From assembly GCA_001801425.1 (NCBI GenBank), contig MGXR01000013.1, positions 62,001-126,000 on the forward strand: DNA of 64,000 nt, read 5' to 3'. Of this stretch, positions 18,046 through 27,726 are shown in pieces. Below the pieces are notes generated by a model. It saw only the letters and a list, made by a program, of their open reading frames with translations. It did not search any database and was not told where the DNA came from. The position numbers and the translations under genes were made by a program. The stretch is from Gammaproteobacteria bacterium RIFCSPHIGHO2_02_FULL_42_43. GTDB taxonomy: Bacteria > Pseudomonadota > Gammaproteobacteria > Coxiellales > Coxiellaceae. Numbering within the stretch: the first letter of the stretch is position 1; each line of letters begins with the position of its first letter.

Positions 18046-18632
18046 TTTTTATCTACGTTAATCGTTGTAATATTAATGCGATAATGTTGAGAAAAATTTT
18101 TGAAGTTAACTTTTCCACGCCATGGATTTTCATATTGATACTGAATTTTAATAATGGGCTTCCCATGAAAAGAAAATACACGAACGAGCGGCCGAACTGT
18201 TAATTTAATTTGTTTTCCACGCAACATATTTTCTAACACAGGTGTTGGACTGTACGCTAAAATCACATCAAGCAAAGTCTGTTGAATTCCAACGCCGCCA
18301 TGTTTTATTGGCAAGTGACTACTCTTTACGCGTTTACCATCATAATCAATTGAAAATAATTGGCCACCCCAAACACCGGGAGCAACTAAAATAATATGGT
18401 TGGATGAAATCTCAAGTACAACTTGCGTAGTGTATGTTTTTCTTATCGTATGCGCAGTTAATATTTGCACTGCACTCAGATGAAGATCTAAAGTCGCTGG
18501 TGTTGGCAGCTGAAGAGTGCATATATTTGCAAAATTTACCTCTGGTTTTTGTATATCGTGAGACTCTAAAACAGCGCAGCCTGGCAATAAAAAAATAATG
18601 CAAAGCGTTATAAAAAAATAAATCTTGTTCAT
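18042..18632 (-). CDS. DUF3261 lipoprotein
   Basis: A 196-residue outer-membrane-type lipoprotein with signal peptide and lipobox LLPGC (Cys19). The body matches the DUF3261 family, which recurs in aryl polyene clusters beside the MMPL exporter and LolA-like protein, and is thought to help place the pigment in the outer membrane (inference from context). Overlaps both neighbours by 4 bp. Confidence 0.82.
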   Translation of the reverse strand: MNKIYFFITLCIIFLLPGCAVLESHDIQKPEVNFANICTLQLPTPATLDLHLSAVQILTAHTIRKTYTTQVVLEISSNHIILVAPGVWGGQLFSIDYDGKRVKSSHLPIKHGGVGIQQTLLDVILAYSPTPVLENMLRGKQIKLTVRPLVRVFSFHGKPIIKIQYQYENPWRGKVNFKNFSQHYRINITTINVDKK

Positions 18633-20980
18633 TCTTTTCCTCTCACAGCGATAACCGATGGCGCTAAAATAAAAGCGCTTAGAATTCCAATTAATAAAGT
18701 AACGCCAAAAAAATGAACGACGGGTGTGCTACTTAATGCGAGTAATCCAAATGACAAAAGTGTCGTGATTGCTGACAATGTTACTGCCAAAATAGTACTG
18801 CGATACGTTGTTCTTGTTTCAACAAAAAACAATACATAATCCATGCTAATGCCTAAAACCAATACCAGTGCTAATACGCTAAATAACGTTAAAGGAATGC
18901 CAAATAAACCCATTACAGCAAGGCTCAATAAGCCAGAACTTAAGCCGGGAAGAAAATAGATGAATCCTTTTCTTAAACCATATCGCCACAATAATAATAA
19001 CAATAAAACAAAATAAATGAGGCAGAGCAGTAACGATATTTTTTGACGATATAATTTAAAAATATGCGATACATTTTTTTCATTGTTAATATAAGTAACA
19101 AATTTATTATTTGAAGCAATTTCCTGTAACTTGTGAATATTCAAGTCTTGAGCAAGCAACACAATTGAGACGTATTGATGACTGATTTTTCCAAGCCATA
19201 AAAATCGTAAAGATTTTGACACTGTCGAATTAACCCATTTATTGATCGTCAATGGCTTAAATTGAATAGAAAGTAACTGATGTTGTATTGCAACCGCTTT
19301 TTGTTTACTAACACCAATTTGATTGAAATAAGTGAGTATTTTTTTACCGAGCAATATTTTTCTATAGAGTTGAAAATTGAGACGTTGACTAGAAATGGGT
19401 GGCACAAAATCATTGATTGCTAAATATGGCCGCCCATTGTTTTTAAAAATTTTATTTAATTGCATAGAAAGTTGTTTAACATGCAACAATGTTTCATCTG
19501 GCGTATTACCAGTAACCACATAAAACGTGGTGCCGAATTTACTACCAATTGCTTTTTGTATGATTTTATTTGAATTTAATAAGTGCGCCGGCATCGATTC
19601 AAGCTGATGAACATCATCATTTACGCGCAGGTGCATAATGCCGAATACAGAAATTGCGGCGAACATGATATATATCATCAGTAGTGCGTTTGGTGTCACT
19701 TTTCTCCACAAAGAGAGATACAGGTCAGTGATTTTCTGAATCGGCGAATAAAAAACATATTTTCTTGCTTTCAGAAAATAAGGAAATGCGCAAACAACTG
19801 TTGCATAAGAAACAGATAATCCAGTGATGGCAAAAACAGCAAGCTGTTTCAAACCAGGCATTGGTGTAAATGATATAATTAAATAGGCCAATAAAAGATT
19901 CAATAAGCCTAAACTGATCGCACGAAATATGTTTTGCAAACCTTCTTCTGGTTTCCATTCCTTTCCGCCAATCAGTTGCTCCGCGTAATAAAAAAATGCG
20001 TAATCAACGCAAATACCAATTAAGCTTGCGCCAAAGATTAGTGTAAATAAATAAAGCGACCCGAATAACCAAGAAGTCAGCACAAAAGCAGTAATAAATC
20101 CCAACGCCCCAGATAACAATGTAAAAATAATTGGGGAAATAGATCTGAATGTGATTAACATGAGCAATATAATTCCAATAATCGAACCAATTCCAATCGT
20201 TGAGATATCGTGTCGTGCCATATCGGAACCTGCTTTGGCAAAAAAGAGATAACCCGTTTTTAAAAGATTGACCTGTGGATACGCAATCAACATTTTAGTT
20301 TTCGCTGATGATATTAGTTGGGTTGCTTTGTTCTGAGCAGTGATAGAAAAACTATTTTCGCGTAGTATCGCTGTAATCATCACATACCACTGATTTTTAT
20401 AATGCACCATTAATCTGTCGTGAAACAAACTAACATTGCTCGCTGGTCTTGGAAGCGTTGTAATAAAATGAAGAAATGTAAAATAGGGATCCGTTGCCAA
20501 CAGATTAGAATTGACCAGGCTGGTTGGGCTATACAATGAAACTAAAGCTGACTGAACAATTTTCTCAGCATGATGAGTGTGTAACAGTTTTTCTTGCGCT
20601 GAGGAAAACAAAAACAATCGATAAGGAAAATAAAAATCTCCCCATGCCATTTGCTCTTGCGAATTTGTTAAATAAGTAATATGTTTAAAAATCGATTTGT
20701 CATTCAGAACACTAAAAAAAACATCTGCTGCTTTTTCGCTTATTTTTTGAGTTGGGCTACCCACCAAAAAGATAATCTGATTTTCTAAACGAGATGAAAA
20801 TATTTCTCCAGACTGTTGTGGAATATTATATTTTGATGCTCCTGGCAGCAATTTCATAATATTGGTATTAAATAAGATAGGTGAGAAAAACAAACGTGCA
20901 ACAAAAAAAGCGAGAACGAAAACAACCAAAAATAACCAAAGGATAAAACGAATCTTAAATGCCCTAGAACTAAACACCAT
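18629..20980 (-). CDS. MMPL-family exporter of the polyene pathway
   Basis: A 783-residue RND/MMPL inner-membrane transporter. It has one N-terminal membrane segment (near residues 10–30), a large periplasmic loop, five clustered helices around residues 255–410, a second periplasmic loop and five more helices at the C-terminus: the duplicated MMPL topology. In aryl polyene operons this protein is taken to move the finished lipid outward. It overlaps the LolA-like gene by 11 bp. Confidence 0.9.
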   Translation of the reverse strand: MVFSSRAFKIRFILWLFLVVFVLAFFVARLFFSPILFNTNIMKLLPGASKYNIPQQSGEIFSSRLENQIIFLVGSPTQKISEKAADVFFSVLNDKSIFKHITYLTNSQEQMAWGDFYFPYRLFLFSSAQEKLLHTHHAEKIVQSALVSLYSPTSLVNSNLLATDPYFTFLHFITTLPRPASNVSLFHDRLMVHYKNQWYVMITAILRENSFSITAQNKATQLISSAKTKMLIAYPQVNLLKTGYLFFAKAGSDMARHDISTIGIGSIIGIILLMLITFRSISPIIFTLLSGALGFITAFVLTSWLFGSLYLFTLIFGASLIGICVDYAFFYYAEQLIGGKEWKPEEGLQNIFRAISLGLLNLLLAYLIISFTPMPGLKQLAVFAITGLSVSYATVVCAFPYFLKARKYVFYSPIQKITDLYLSLWRKVTPNALLMIYIMFAAISVFGIMHLRVNDDVHQLESMPAHLLNSNKIIQKAIGSKFGTTFYVVTGNTPDETLLHVKQLSMQLNKIFKNNGRPYLAINDFVPPISSQRLNFQLYRKILLGKKILTYFNQIGVSKQKAVAIQHQLLSIQFKPLTINKWVNSTVSKSLRFLWLGKISHQYVSIVLLAQDLNIHKLQEIASNNKFVTYINNEKNVSHIFKLYRQKISLLLCLIYFVLLLLLLWRYGLRKGFIYFLPGLSSGLLSLAVMGLFGIPLTLFSVLALVLVLGISMDYVLFFVETRTTYRSTILAVTLSAITTLLSFGLLALSSTPVVHFFGVTLLIGILSAFILAPSVIAVRGKE

Positions 20981-21560
20981 GCCTCTCAGACTGCATTTGA
21001 CTAAAATAAATAGTCAGTTGATCGCCTGATGCTTCATCAATAATTGCTGTATTGACATAACGACTTCCAACCAGTTGAATTGATTTTATTGCCTTATTAA
21101 TTGGCGGATGAATTGCAACAAAGCGCATTGACCAATGATGAATATTTCCTGAAAAATGAATTTTGAAGTAAGGTGATAATGCCGTCACATTTCCACGGAA
21201 AGCTGATAAAAATATTTTTGTAAAAAGAAAAATAATGGGTTGTTGCTTTTTTGTAAAAACTGTTTCTGGATTCTTTCCGATTTTTTGTGTTAAGTGCGAT
21301 TTTGTGATTGTTAATGTTGATTGAAATGGTTTCGTTTGTTTCCACGTGAGACCTTTATTTTTGGAAAAAATAAACACTCCTTCTGATTTTAAAGGGGACG
21401 ATAACAACTTGATATTCCGAACTTGTGAAAAATGACCCGTTAAATACGTCGTCTTAGCAAGTTCTGTTTGCACTGCTTTGAAATTATTTTGGTCAGCGGA
21501 AAATCCGATCGTCATGAAACCAATGCTGATCAATATACCAAGTAATATTTTTTTCATCAT
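20970..21560 (-). CDS. LolA-like periplasmic carrier
   Basis: A periplasmic lipoprotein-carrier-like protein, about 196 residues. The start at 21560 (MMKKILLGILISIGFMTIGFSA) gives a proper signal peptide and overlaps the thioesterase stop as ATGATGA; a longer frame from 21623 is spurious. The body shows the LolA-type sequence TGHFSQVRNIKLLSSPLKSE and FIFSKNKGLTWKQTKPFQS. In this context it probably shuttles the polyene lipid between membranes rather than lipoproteins (inference). Confidence 0.85.
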   Translation of the reverse strand: MMKKILLGILISIGFMTIGFSADQNNFKAVQTELAKTTYLTGHFSQVRNIKLLSSPLKSEGVFIFSKNKGLTWKQTKPFQSTLTITKSHLTQKIGKNPETVFTKKQQPIIFLFTKIFLSAFRGNVTALSPYFKIHFSGNIHHWSMRFVAIHPPINKAIKSIQLVGSRYVNTAIIDEASGDQLTIYFSQMQSERHGV

Positions 21561-21997
21561 GTTTTTAGTCCGAGCAGATAATGGTTCACTTTGTCGATAA
21601 AAACAGAGGGTGATGCGAAACACATTTCCTTTTTTACCATGTCAATAGCAACTTGTACTGAATAGGCTTTAGAAAGTTTTTCCCCAGTCACTTTATCTAT
21701 AACCAAATAGTTAATTTTAAGTCGCGCATCTATTTCTACTAAAGTAGCATGCACTATGAACACTTGCTTAAATCGTAATGGTTTTATATATCGAACACGT
21801 ATATCAATCACTGGCCAAGCGTATCCTGATTTTTTCATCTCTGCATAGTTGTATTTCAATTCTTCTAACAACGCACAACGAGCCACTTCAAAATACTTGA
21901 TGTAATGCCCGTGCCAAACTATTTCCATTAAATCCACATCAAAAAAAGGGACCTCTATTTCAACGGGAACAGAAAATAAACCTGTTTCTTTATGCAT
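21557..21997 (-). CDS. Acyl-CoA/ACP thioesterase (4HBT hot-dog)
   Basis: A 146-residue 4-hydroxybenzoyl-CoA-thioesterase-like protein. The VDLMEIVWHGHYIKYFEVARC motif holds the catalytic Asp and the WHGHY signature, and YIKPLRFKQVFIVHATLVEID forms the beta-strand part. It may release the polyene chain or edit stalled carrier proteins. Its ATG lies inside a 9-bp target duplication (TGCATTAAT on the plus strand) created by the miniature element that separates it from the ammonia-lyase gene. The insertion re-made the start codon instead of destroying it. Confidence 0.87.
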   Translation of the reverse strand: MHKETGLFSVPVEIEVPFFDVDLMEIVWHGHYIKYFEVARCALLEELKYNYAEMKKSGYAWPVIDIRVRYIKPLRFKQVFIVHATLVEIDARLKINYLVIDKVTGEKLSKAYSVQVAIDMVKKEMCFASPSVFIDKVNHYLLGLKT

Positions 21998-22001
21998 TAA
22001 T

Positions 22002-22175
22002 CAGCTTCTCCCGCTTTCAAAAGAATTTTCATCTTTGGGTGATATTGAATGATAATTTGCCTCGAAAATGCTCATTGACTGGCGTGTCAACTCCGCTTTT
22101 CTCACCAAATTATCATTCAATCTCACCTTAAATCTGAAAATTTAAGTTAATCAACCTTCAGAGCGGGAACTACTG
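22002..22175 (-). mobile_element. Miniature inverted-repeat element, copy A (full-length)
   Basis: A 174-bp non-coding element with imperfect terminal inverted repeats (CAGTAGTTCCCGCTC against CAGCTTCTCCCGCTT) and long internal inverted arms (21 of 22 bp paired). It is flanked by perfect 9-bp direct repeats TGCATTAAT (21993–22001 and 22176–22184). It is nearly identical, in reverse orientation, to copy B at 47708–47881. It carries no transposase gene and lies between the ammonia-lyase and thioesterase genes of the polyene operon. Confidence 0.92.
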
Positions 22176-22179
22176 TGCA

Positions 22180-23763
22180 TTAATACAGTTCCCATTTTCT
22201 CTGTCGGATGTTTTCAATAAATTGTCGCAACGATAGATCAAGTGGACGATCTTCTGTTACTATCTTAAATTCTTGTAACACTGAATTTATCATATCAGAG
22301 ACTGATTTTGATATATCATTATTTCTAAGATCATTTGTACTTAATCGTATTGAAATTGCTTGAGTGCATGCAAGCAGATGTGCTGCAACTACCTGCTCTG
22401 TTAGCTCTAATACACGAAGACAATCACGTGCAGCAATTGTACCCATACTCACTTTATCTTGATTATGACATTCTGTTGATCTTGAAAAAACGCTTGCAGG
22501 CATTGTATTTTTCAATGCTTCTGCCGTCCATGCAGAAACGCCTATTTGCACCGCTTTAAAACCATGATTGATGGATGCGCGTGCTTTACTGGCAGCAGAC
22601 AAATTTGGCGGCAATCCATTATTGAATTTAGGATCCATAAGCAGTGCCATTTGTCGATCTAACAAATCAGCGAGGTTTGCCACTTGCGTTTTCATGGTAT
22701 CCATTACGGTAGCGATATGTCCACCATAAAAATGACCGCCATGCAAAACACACTCTGTTTCGCCATCAATCACTGGGTTGTCATTAACGCTATTTATTTC
22801 ATTTTCGATCATCATTTTGAACCACGGCAAAGAGTCTTGTACTACCCCAATCACATGAGGTGCACAGCGCAATGAATAACGGTCCTGTAAGCGATAGGAA
22901 TTTCTAGACAGGGGCTCATCATACGTCAAATCGCTACGAATCCAATGAGCAACCATCTGTTGACCTTTATGCGGCTTGAAAGAAAATAGTTTTTTATCAA
23001 AATGAAATGCATTACCTTTCAGTGCCGTGCACGCCATCGCTGTTAAACGCGCGCTCAGACGACAAAGATATTCTGTTCTTTGATAAGCCTCACAAGCAAT
23101 GGCAGTCATAACTGCCGTGCCGTTCATAATAGCTAGCCCTTCTTTTGGCTTTAATGTAATAGGTTTAATATTCAATTTCTTCAATACTTTTTTTGCAAGC
23201 ATTTTTTTACCGTGATAGCGCGCATCTCGCTCACCCATTAACACTGCAGCAAGATAGGATAAAGGAGTTAAATCACCACTAGCACCAACTGATCCTTCTT
23301 GTGGAATCACAGGAACAATATCATGATTTAGAAACGTAACTAATTGCTCCAGTAAAGCATGACTGACACCTGAAACACCTTGCGCCAATGAACATAATCT
23401 CACCGCTATAATCGCACGCGATTGCTGATCGGTAAAATAAGCACCAAGTCCACAGCCATGAAATCGTAATAGATGTAGTGGTAGTTCAGATACCAATTCC
23501 AATGGAACTACATTAACGCAGGAATCGCCATAACCTGTTGTCACTCCATAGATTAAACCATCTTCTTTTAATAGTTTTTCAAGAAACAATTCGCCTCTGC
23601 GAATTTTATTCTGAAATTTTTGGTTGTCGCTAAGGGCAACGGGTGTTTTTAAATTTGCAATACAGTTGATGTCATCAATCGATATCCATTGATCCCCAAA
23701 AGTGATTGCTGATTGAGTTAATTGTGGTGTCATTTTTTTTACTAAACCGTCTATTTTTGCCAT
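22180..23763 (-). CDS. Aromatic amino-acid ammonia-lyase (HAL/TAL family)
   Basis: A 527-residue MIO-cofactor lyase. The cofactor-forming triad is ASG in SVGASGDLTPLSYLAA, and NDNPVIDGE and STECHNQDKVSMG carry other active-site residues. In aryl polyene and flexirubin clusters such enzymes are proposed to supply an aromatic acid starter (for example coumarate from tyrosine). The selectivity position reads RFHGCGLG, closer to the histidine-lyase pattern than to classical tyrosine lyases, so the substrate is left open. The stop codon lies in the target duplication of the neighbouring mobile element. Confidence 0.88.
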   Translation of the reverse strand: MAKIDGLVKKMTPQLTQSAITFGDQWISIDDINCIANLKTPVALSDNQKFQNKIRRGELFLEKLLKEDGLIYGVTTGYGDSCVNVVPLELVSELPLHLLRFHGCGLGAYFTDQQSRAIIAVRLCSLAQGVSGVSHALLEQLVTFLNHDIVPVIPQEGSVGASGDLTPLSYLAAVLMGERDARYHGKKMLAKKVLKKLNIKPITLKPKEGLAIMNGTAVMTAIACEAYQRTEYLCRLSARLTAMACTALKGNAFHFDKKLFSFKPHKGQQMVAHWIRSDLTYDEPLSRNSYRLQDRYSLRCAPHVIGVVQDSLPWFKMMIENEINSVNDNPVIDGETECVLHGGHFYGGHIATVMDTMKTQVANLADLLDRQMALLMDPKFNNGLPPNLSAASKARASINHGFKAVQIGVSAWTAEALKNTMPASVFSRSTECHNQDKVSMGTIAARDCLRVLELTEQVVAAHLLACTQAISIRLSTNDLRNNDISKSVSDMINSVLQEFKIVTEDRPLDLSLRQFIENIRQRKWELY

Positions 23764-23773
23764 ACCAAAACGA

Positions 23774-25429
23774 TTACTTTACCTGTGGATTTTGCCAAAA
23801 ATTATAAAAATTAAACCATTGTAATGGATACTGCACGCAAAACGCACAAAGCAAATCAGCAAATTGCTGAGCGTAATGTCTTAAATTTTCATCTCGATCT
23901 GGCCTCGAAATATCAAGCTGCTCTGCAAACTCCTTAATTACCAATCGATATTGTTGATCATGTGACTTTAAACACAACATAAAAAATACGGGGCATGCTA
24001 ACACGCCTGCCAAAATAAACGCACCCTTTGGAAAATAGGTTCCCTTTCCCAAAAAATTCACTGCAATTGCATTGCTTGGTTGTGTAATTGAAGTGCGATC
24101 TGCTGCAATGACGATGAATTCTCCTGAATCCACTTTTTTCTTTAATGCAATCATTAGTGAAATAGTAACCGATTCTGCCTCAATTAAATTGATCGCAAAC
24201 TTTGGGTTTACTTGATTTAATATCTGATTTATCTTGGCGGAATTTTTCTGAAAAGCAAGTACATTAACGATAATAGCGTTCTCATCAATGAGCGATAATG
24301 CGCGAGCAATTTCGATGTTGCCTAAATGTGCAGTTAAAATAATGCCACCTTTTTTATTTTGGAATGATTTTCTGAGTAAATCTTTTCCCTCAATTTTTAG
24401 GTTTTTGAGTGTGATATCACCATTCCATACCGACAATTTGTCCGCTATTGATTGAGCATAACTCAAAAAATGGAGGTAGCAAGAGTGCTGACTCGTGTGG
24501 GCGTACTCTTGTAGATTTTTTAAATATTGTTTTGATGATCTTCTTGCTTTTCCATTGGTAATGTAAAAATAGACACTTAAAAAATAGAGTAAAATGCGGG
24601 TGAATGTTTTTCCAAAAACAGTATAACACCATAACGATATTTTTAACCCAGCTAGTGCGCCAACTTCTTTAATGCTTGCCCAGTGCAGCGCATCTTTTGA
24701 TTGAAATTTTTGAAGCATCAATAATGGAAATCTTTTTAACATGCCAAAAAATAATTTTGTATGCGTACATGAAATATCCCAATTATCTTTTAGAATTTTA
24801 AAATGAGAGACGCCTTCTTTTGGGTAAATGACTTTGGTTGGAATGGATACCACTGACGTGCCTTGCCAAACCAAACGAACGATTATATCAATATCGAAAT
24901 CCATTCTGCTTTGCAGTGTAACGTTTTGTGTTAACGCGTTAACAGCGTCAATAGGATAAATTCTAAAACCACACATGGCATCTTTTACTCGTCTAGACAA
25001 TGTTTCGATACTCACCCAAAAATTAGTAATACGTCGACCATGTAGGCGACTCTTGGGGACTGAGTCATCGTAGATAGGAATTCCAGAAATTAATGCCGCC
25101 GGATTTTTTTTGCTTGCTTGTAAAAAAAGCGGAATATCATTTGTATTGTGTTGACCATCCGCATCAATTTGTAGTGCATGTGTAAATCCCAATTGGTGCA
25201 TCTGATGAATGCCTGCCAGCACCGCTACGCCTTTTCCAGAATTCACGGGCAATGTTAACAATGAAACAAAACTAAATTTTTGTAACGCGGCTTTTAATTG
25301 CATTTTAGTATTCGTATCACTGCCGTCGTCAACAAACATACACGGCAATTTATATTGCGACAAATTTTTCAACAATACATCAATGGTTGATCCGTGATTA
25401 TATACAGGAATAACAATACCAATTTTCAT
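23774..25429 (-). CDS. Bifunctional glycosyltransferase 2 / lipid acyltransferase
   Basis: A 551-residue fusion. Residues 1–240 are a family-2 glycosyltransferase (IGIVIPVYNHGSTID, FVDDGSD, ALQIDADGQHN with the DxD). Residues 260–551 resemble the LpxL/HtrB lysophospholipid acyltransferase family (ILTAHLGNIEIARAL, the HX4[DE] motif). This two-domain protein is typical of aryl polyene clusters and is thought to add a sugar and an acyl chain to build the membrane anchor. Overlaps the small dehydratase gene by 4 bp; a 10-bp gap separates it from the ammonia-lyase. Confidence 0.9.
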   Translation of the reverse strand: MKIGIVIPVYNHGSTIDVLLKNLSQYKLPCMFVDDGSDTNTKMQLKAALQKFSFVSLLTLPVNSGKGVAVLAGIHQMHQLGFTHALQIDADGQHNTNDIPLFLQASKKNPAALISGIPIYDDSVPKSRLHGRRITNFWVSIETLSRRVKDAMCGFRIYPIDAVNALTQNVTLQSRMDFDIDIIVRLVWQGTSVVSIPTKVIYPKEGVSHFKILKDNWDISCTHTKLFFGMLKRFPLLMLQKFQSKDALHWASIKEVGALAGLKISLWCYTVFGKTFTRILLYFLSVYFYITNGKARRSSKQYLKNLQEYAHTSQHSCYLHFLSYAQSIADKLSVWNGDITLKNLKIEGKDLLRKSFQNKKGGIILTAHLGNIEIARALSLIDENAIIVNVLAFQKNSAKINQILNQVNPKFAINLIEAESVTISLMIALKKKVDSGEFIVIAADRTSITQPSNAIAVNFLGKGTYFPKGAFILAGVLACPVFFMLCLKSHDQQYRLVIKEFAEQLDISRPDRDENLRHYAQQFADLLCAFCVQYPLQWFNFYNFWQNPQVK

Positions 25430-25767
25430 ATTTTGAATATTCCCAGCGAATAAATATTTATTTCATCAAAATAACGAAATCTTATTTTATTGTTTTCTCG
25501 TTTTAAAGATAAAAATAATTGGGTATCCGGAAAAATAACTTGTGTAAACTTTACTTGTGGAATATCTCTAATATTATTTTTGTTAATATCCATCAATTTT
25601 TCTGAAAAATAGATTGCCCAATCAACTTGTACTACACCAGGCAATATTGGGGTATCAGCAAAGTGCCCTAAAAAAAATATAATCTCTTTAGGAATGTATA
25701 TTTCTAAAATACATTCTGATTTATCAGCGGATATTTCACTCGCCAGTAACTTAGGATGTTTTATCAT
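25426..25767 (-). CDS. Small FabA/FabZ-like dehydratase of the polyene pathway
   Basis: A 113-residue hot-dog protein with the FabZ-like active-site stretch FLGHFADTPILPGVVQVDWA (His near residue 35). This matches the ApeI-type partner subunit; in studied clusters it combines with the larger dehydratase to form one enzyme. Lies between the AMP-ligase (22-bp gap) and the glycosyltransferase/acyltransferase (4-bp overlap). Confidence 0.84.
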   Translation of the reverse strand: MIKHPKLLASEISADKSECILEIYIPKEIIFFLGHFADTPILPGVVQVDWAIYFSEKLMDINKNNIRDIPQVKFTQVIFPDTQLFLSLKRENNKIRFRYFDEINIYSLGIFKI

Positions 25768-25789
25768 TTGAATGTATGCTTCTCTTTAA

Positions 25790-27166
25790 TCATGACTCAA
25801 ACAGTTTTTCAAGCATTGCCGGGATGTGCTTCCCTTGCGAGTTTGTCGGTATCATATCAACGTATCGAAATTTTTTTGGTAGCAACAAAACCTCAATATG
25901 TTCGGATAATAATTTTTTTAGTCGATTATTTAAATAAGATTTACCCATGCTTTCTAACAATACCCGACCCTTGGAAGTTAAAGTAATCACTGCCGCAATG
26001 TATTGGCGATTTTCTTCTAATCGCAATACATACGACTGTTCTACCAACTCATCGCTTTCCAGGAGATTTTCAATTTCAGTTAATGACACACGCTTTTCCT
26101 CAATCTTGACTATTCGATCAGCGCGGCCTAGTAATTCAAAACTACCATCTTTATTGAAATATGCCATATCACCCATCATAACAGCGTCTTTGCAATCAAA
26201 AAAAGGAGATTGAATAACCATCAAACATCCTGTTTTAGAATTCAATTTCAATTCGACAGAAGGAAATGGTTGCCACCGAGTTGTGTTTTCTTGCACACGA
26301 TACGCAACTGCACTGGTCTCTGAACTGCCAAAGACCTCAATAGGATAAATACCAACACTTTCGTAAATTGATTTGGAAACAGTCTGCCTCAATAATCCAC
26401 CTGAAGAAAAAATAGTTATTTTATTTTCGCTAACAGATGACTCAGGCATTCTTTTCAGTAAGGCTGGGCTTGTAATTAAAATCAAGGGGGTTGAATTATT
26501 GAAAACACGAATGATTTGTTCTGGATAATTGAGCTGCATTAAATTAATAAGCCGTCCACTGCACAGTGGCCAGAGTATATAAAATAGTAATCCGTAGATA
26601 TGTTGATGTGATACTGTTGTGAATACAGAGCCATCCATGCGAGAACCAAACGAAGCTTCGAGTTGATTGATTTCAGAACTTAATTCCTCTAGTGTTCGAA
26701 ATACTTTTTTAGGTTGTCCTGTTGAACCAGAAGTAAAAAAAATTATTCTTTGCTTTGACGATAGATCTTTCGCATTCAACACTAAATTATTTATGTTATC
26801 GTTTTCAATGCATTCTAAAAAAATACATTTTTTTTCGCTCTGGTCAGAAACAAAGGAAATATCCGTCAACATCGCATCATATTCCGATTTCAAACTTCTC
26901 AAAGAACCAGGCTGATTATTTGGCAATAAAACAGGCTCTAACTTTTTAGAAAGCACTGCTAACAACGCTACAAAAAATGTGTAATGATCCTTAAAACACA
27001 AAGCCCAGCGCTGATAGCCCGAAGGTATTTTTTGCTGCAATGCAGCGATATCTGCAATACATTGCTTGGCTAAATATCTTTGGTTTCCGCGCTGGAATAT
27101 GGCTATCGCTGACGAACTTTCAAGCATCGTTAACAACTGCTTTACGTGATAGATTTTATTTTTCAT
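25790..27166 (-). CDS. AMP-dependent acyl-ACP synthetase (starter ligase)
   Basis: A 458-residue adenylating enzyme that would activate the aromatic starter acid and load it onto one of the two carrier proteins. The P-loop is IIFFTSGSTGQPKKV (near residues 140–155). VFGSSETSAVAYR is the A5-like segment, with MMGDMAYFNKDGSFELLGRADRIVKIEEKRVSL following (A7–A8: YFNKDG, GRADRIVK). The C-terminal Lys region lies in PTNSQGKH. Overlaps the membrane-protein gene by 11 bp. Confidence 0.88.
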   Translation of the reverse strand: MKNKIYHVKQLLTMLESSSAIAIFQRGNQRYLAKQCIADIAALQQKIPSGYQRWALCFKDHYTFFVALLAVLSKKLEPVLLPNNQPGSLRSLKSEYDAMLTDISFVSDQSEKKCIFLECIENDNINNLVLNAKDLSSKQRIIFFTSGSTGQPKKVFRTLEELSSEINQLEASFGSRMDGSVFTTVSHQHIYGLLFYILWPLCSGRLINLMQLNYPEQIIRVFNNSTPLILITSPALLKRMPESSVSENKITIFSSGGLLRQTVSKSIYESVGIYPIEVFGSSETSAVAYRVQENTTRWQPFPSVELKLNSKTGCLMVIQSPFFDCKDAVMMGDMAYFNKDGSFELLGRADRIVKIEEKRVSLTEIENLLESDELVEQSYVLRLEENRQYIAAVITLTSKGRVLLESMGKSYLNNRLKKLLSEHIEVLLLPKKFRYVDMIPTNSQGKHIPAMLEKLFES

Positions 27167-27725
27167 GTTGTTTTTTTACGTGGCATCTCACCAAATACTC
27201 GACAGAAAATAACAAAATCATTAAAAAATAGGCGATAAAGCCATTATATAACATCCAGATTTTTGTGCTCGCAAAAAAAACTGACCATAGCGCTATCATT
27301 CCATTCGCAATAAAAAAGCCACACCATGCAACAGTCACCTTTCGTGTATAACGAATGGCTTCTATCGATAAATCAGGACTGGTTATTCTGGCAATGCGTT
27401 CAATGGCGCTGGGCGGATAAAAAAGAGAGTGGAAAAAGAAAACAAATAAAATAATATTAATAAAAACAGGATAAAGCTTTACCATCATAACACTATTAAA
27501 AGCAACGCCGATCGCACAAACAATCAGCCCAATGACAACAATTGAAACGGATGATAATTGCGACATTGCTGATGATTGCCCTTTCAATATCATAAACCTG
27601 AGTAAAAATACACAAGCCAATGCCAACAATAAATATCGTATCGAAAAATAATTCATCCCAAAGTAAATCACACAGGGATAGCAAAGCACTGCAAAAAGGA
27701 CAACGATTTTTAAAAAGGTTTTCAT
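27156..27725 (-). CDS. Integral membrane protein of the polyene operon (COG4648-like)
   Basis: A 189-residue protein with about five to six hydrophobic segments (residues 5–25, 28–43, 55–75, 80–100, 130–150 and 155–180). It corresponds by size, topology and position to the uncharacterised membrane protein found between the carrier proteins and the acyl-ACP synthetase in aryl polyene clusters. No catalytic motif is visible. One base separates it from the second carrier protein. Confidence 0.72.
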   Translation of the reverse strand: MKTFLKIVVLFAVLCYPCVIYFGMNYFSIRYLLLALACVFLLRFMILKGQSSAMSQLSSVSIVVIGLIVCAIGVAFNSVMMVKLYPVFINIILFVFFFHSLFYPPSAIERIARITSPDLSIEAIRYTRKVTVAWCGFFIANGMIALWSVFFASTKIWMLYNGFIAYFLMILLFSVEYLVRCHVKKQHEK

Positions 27726-27726
27726 G

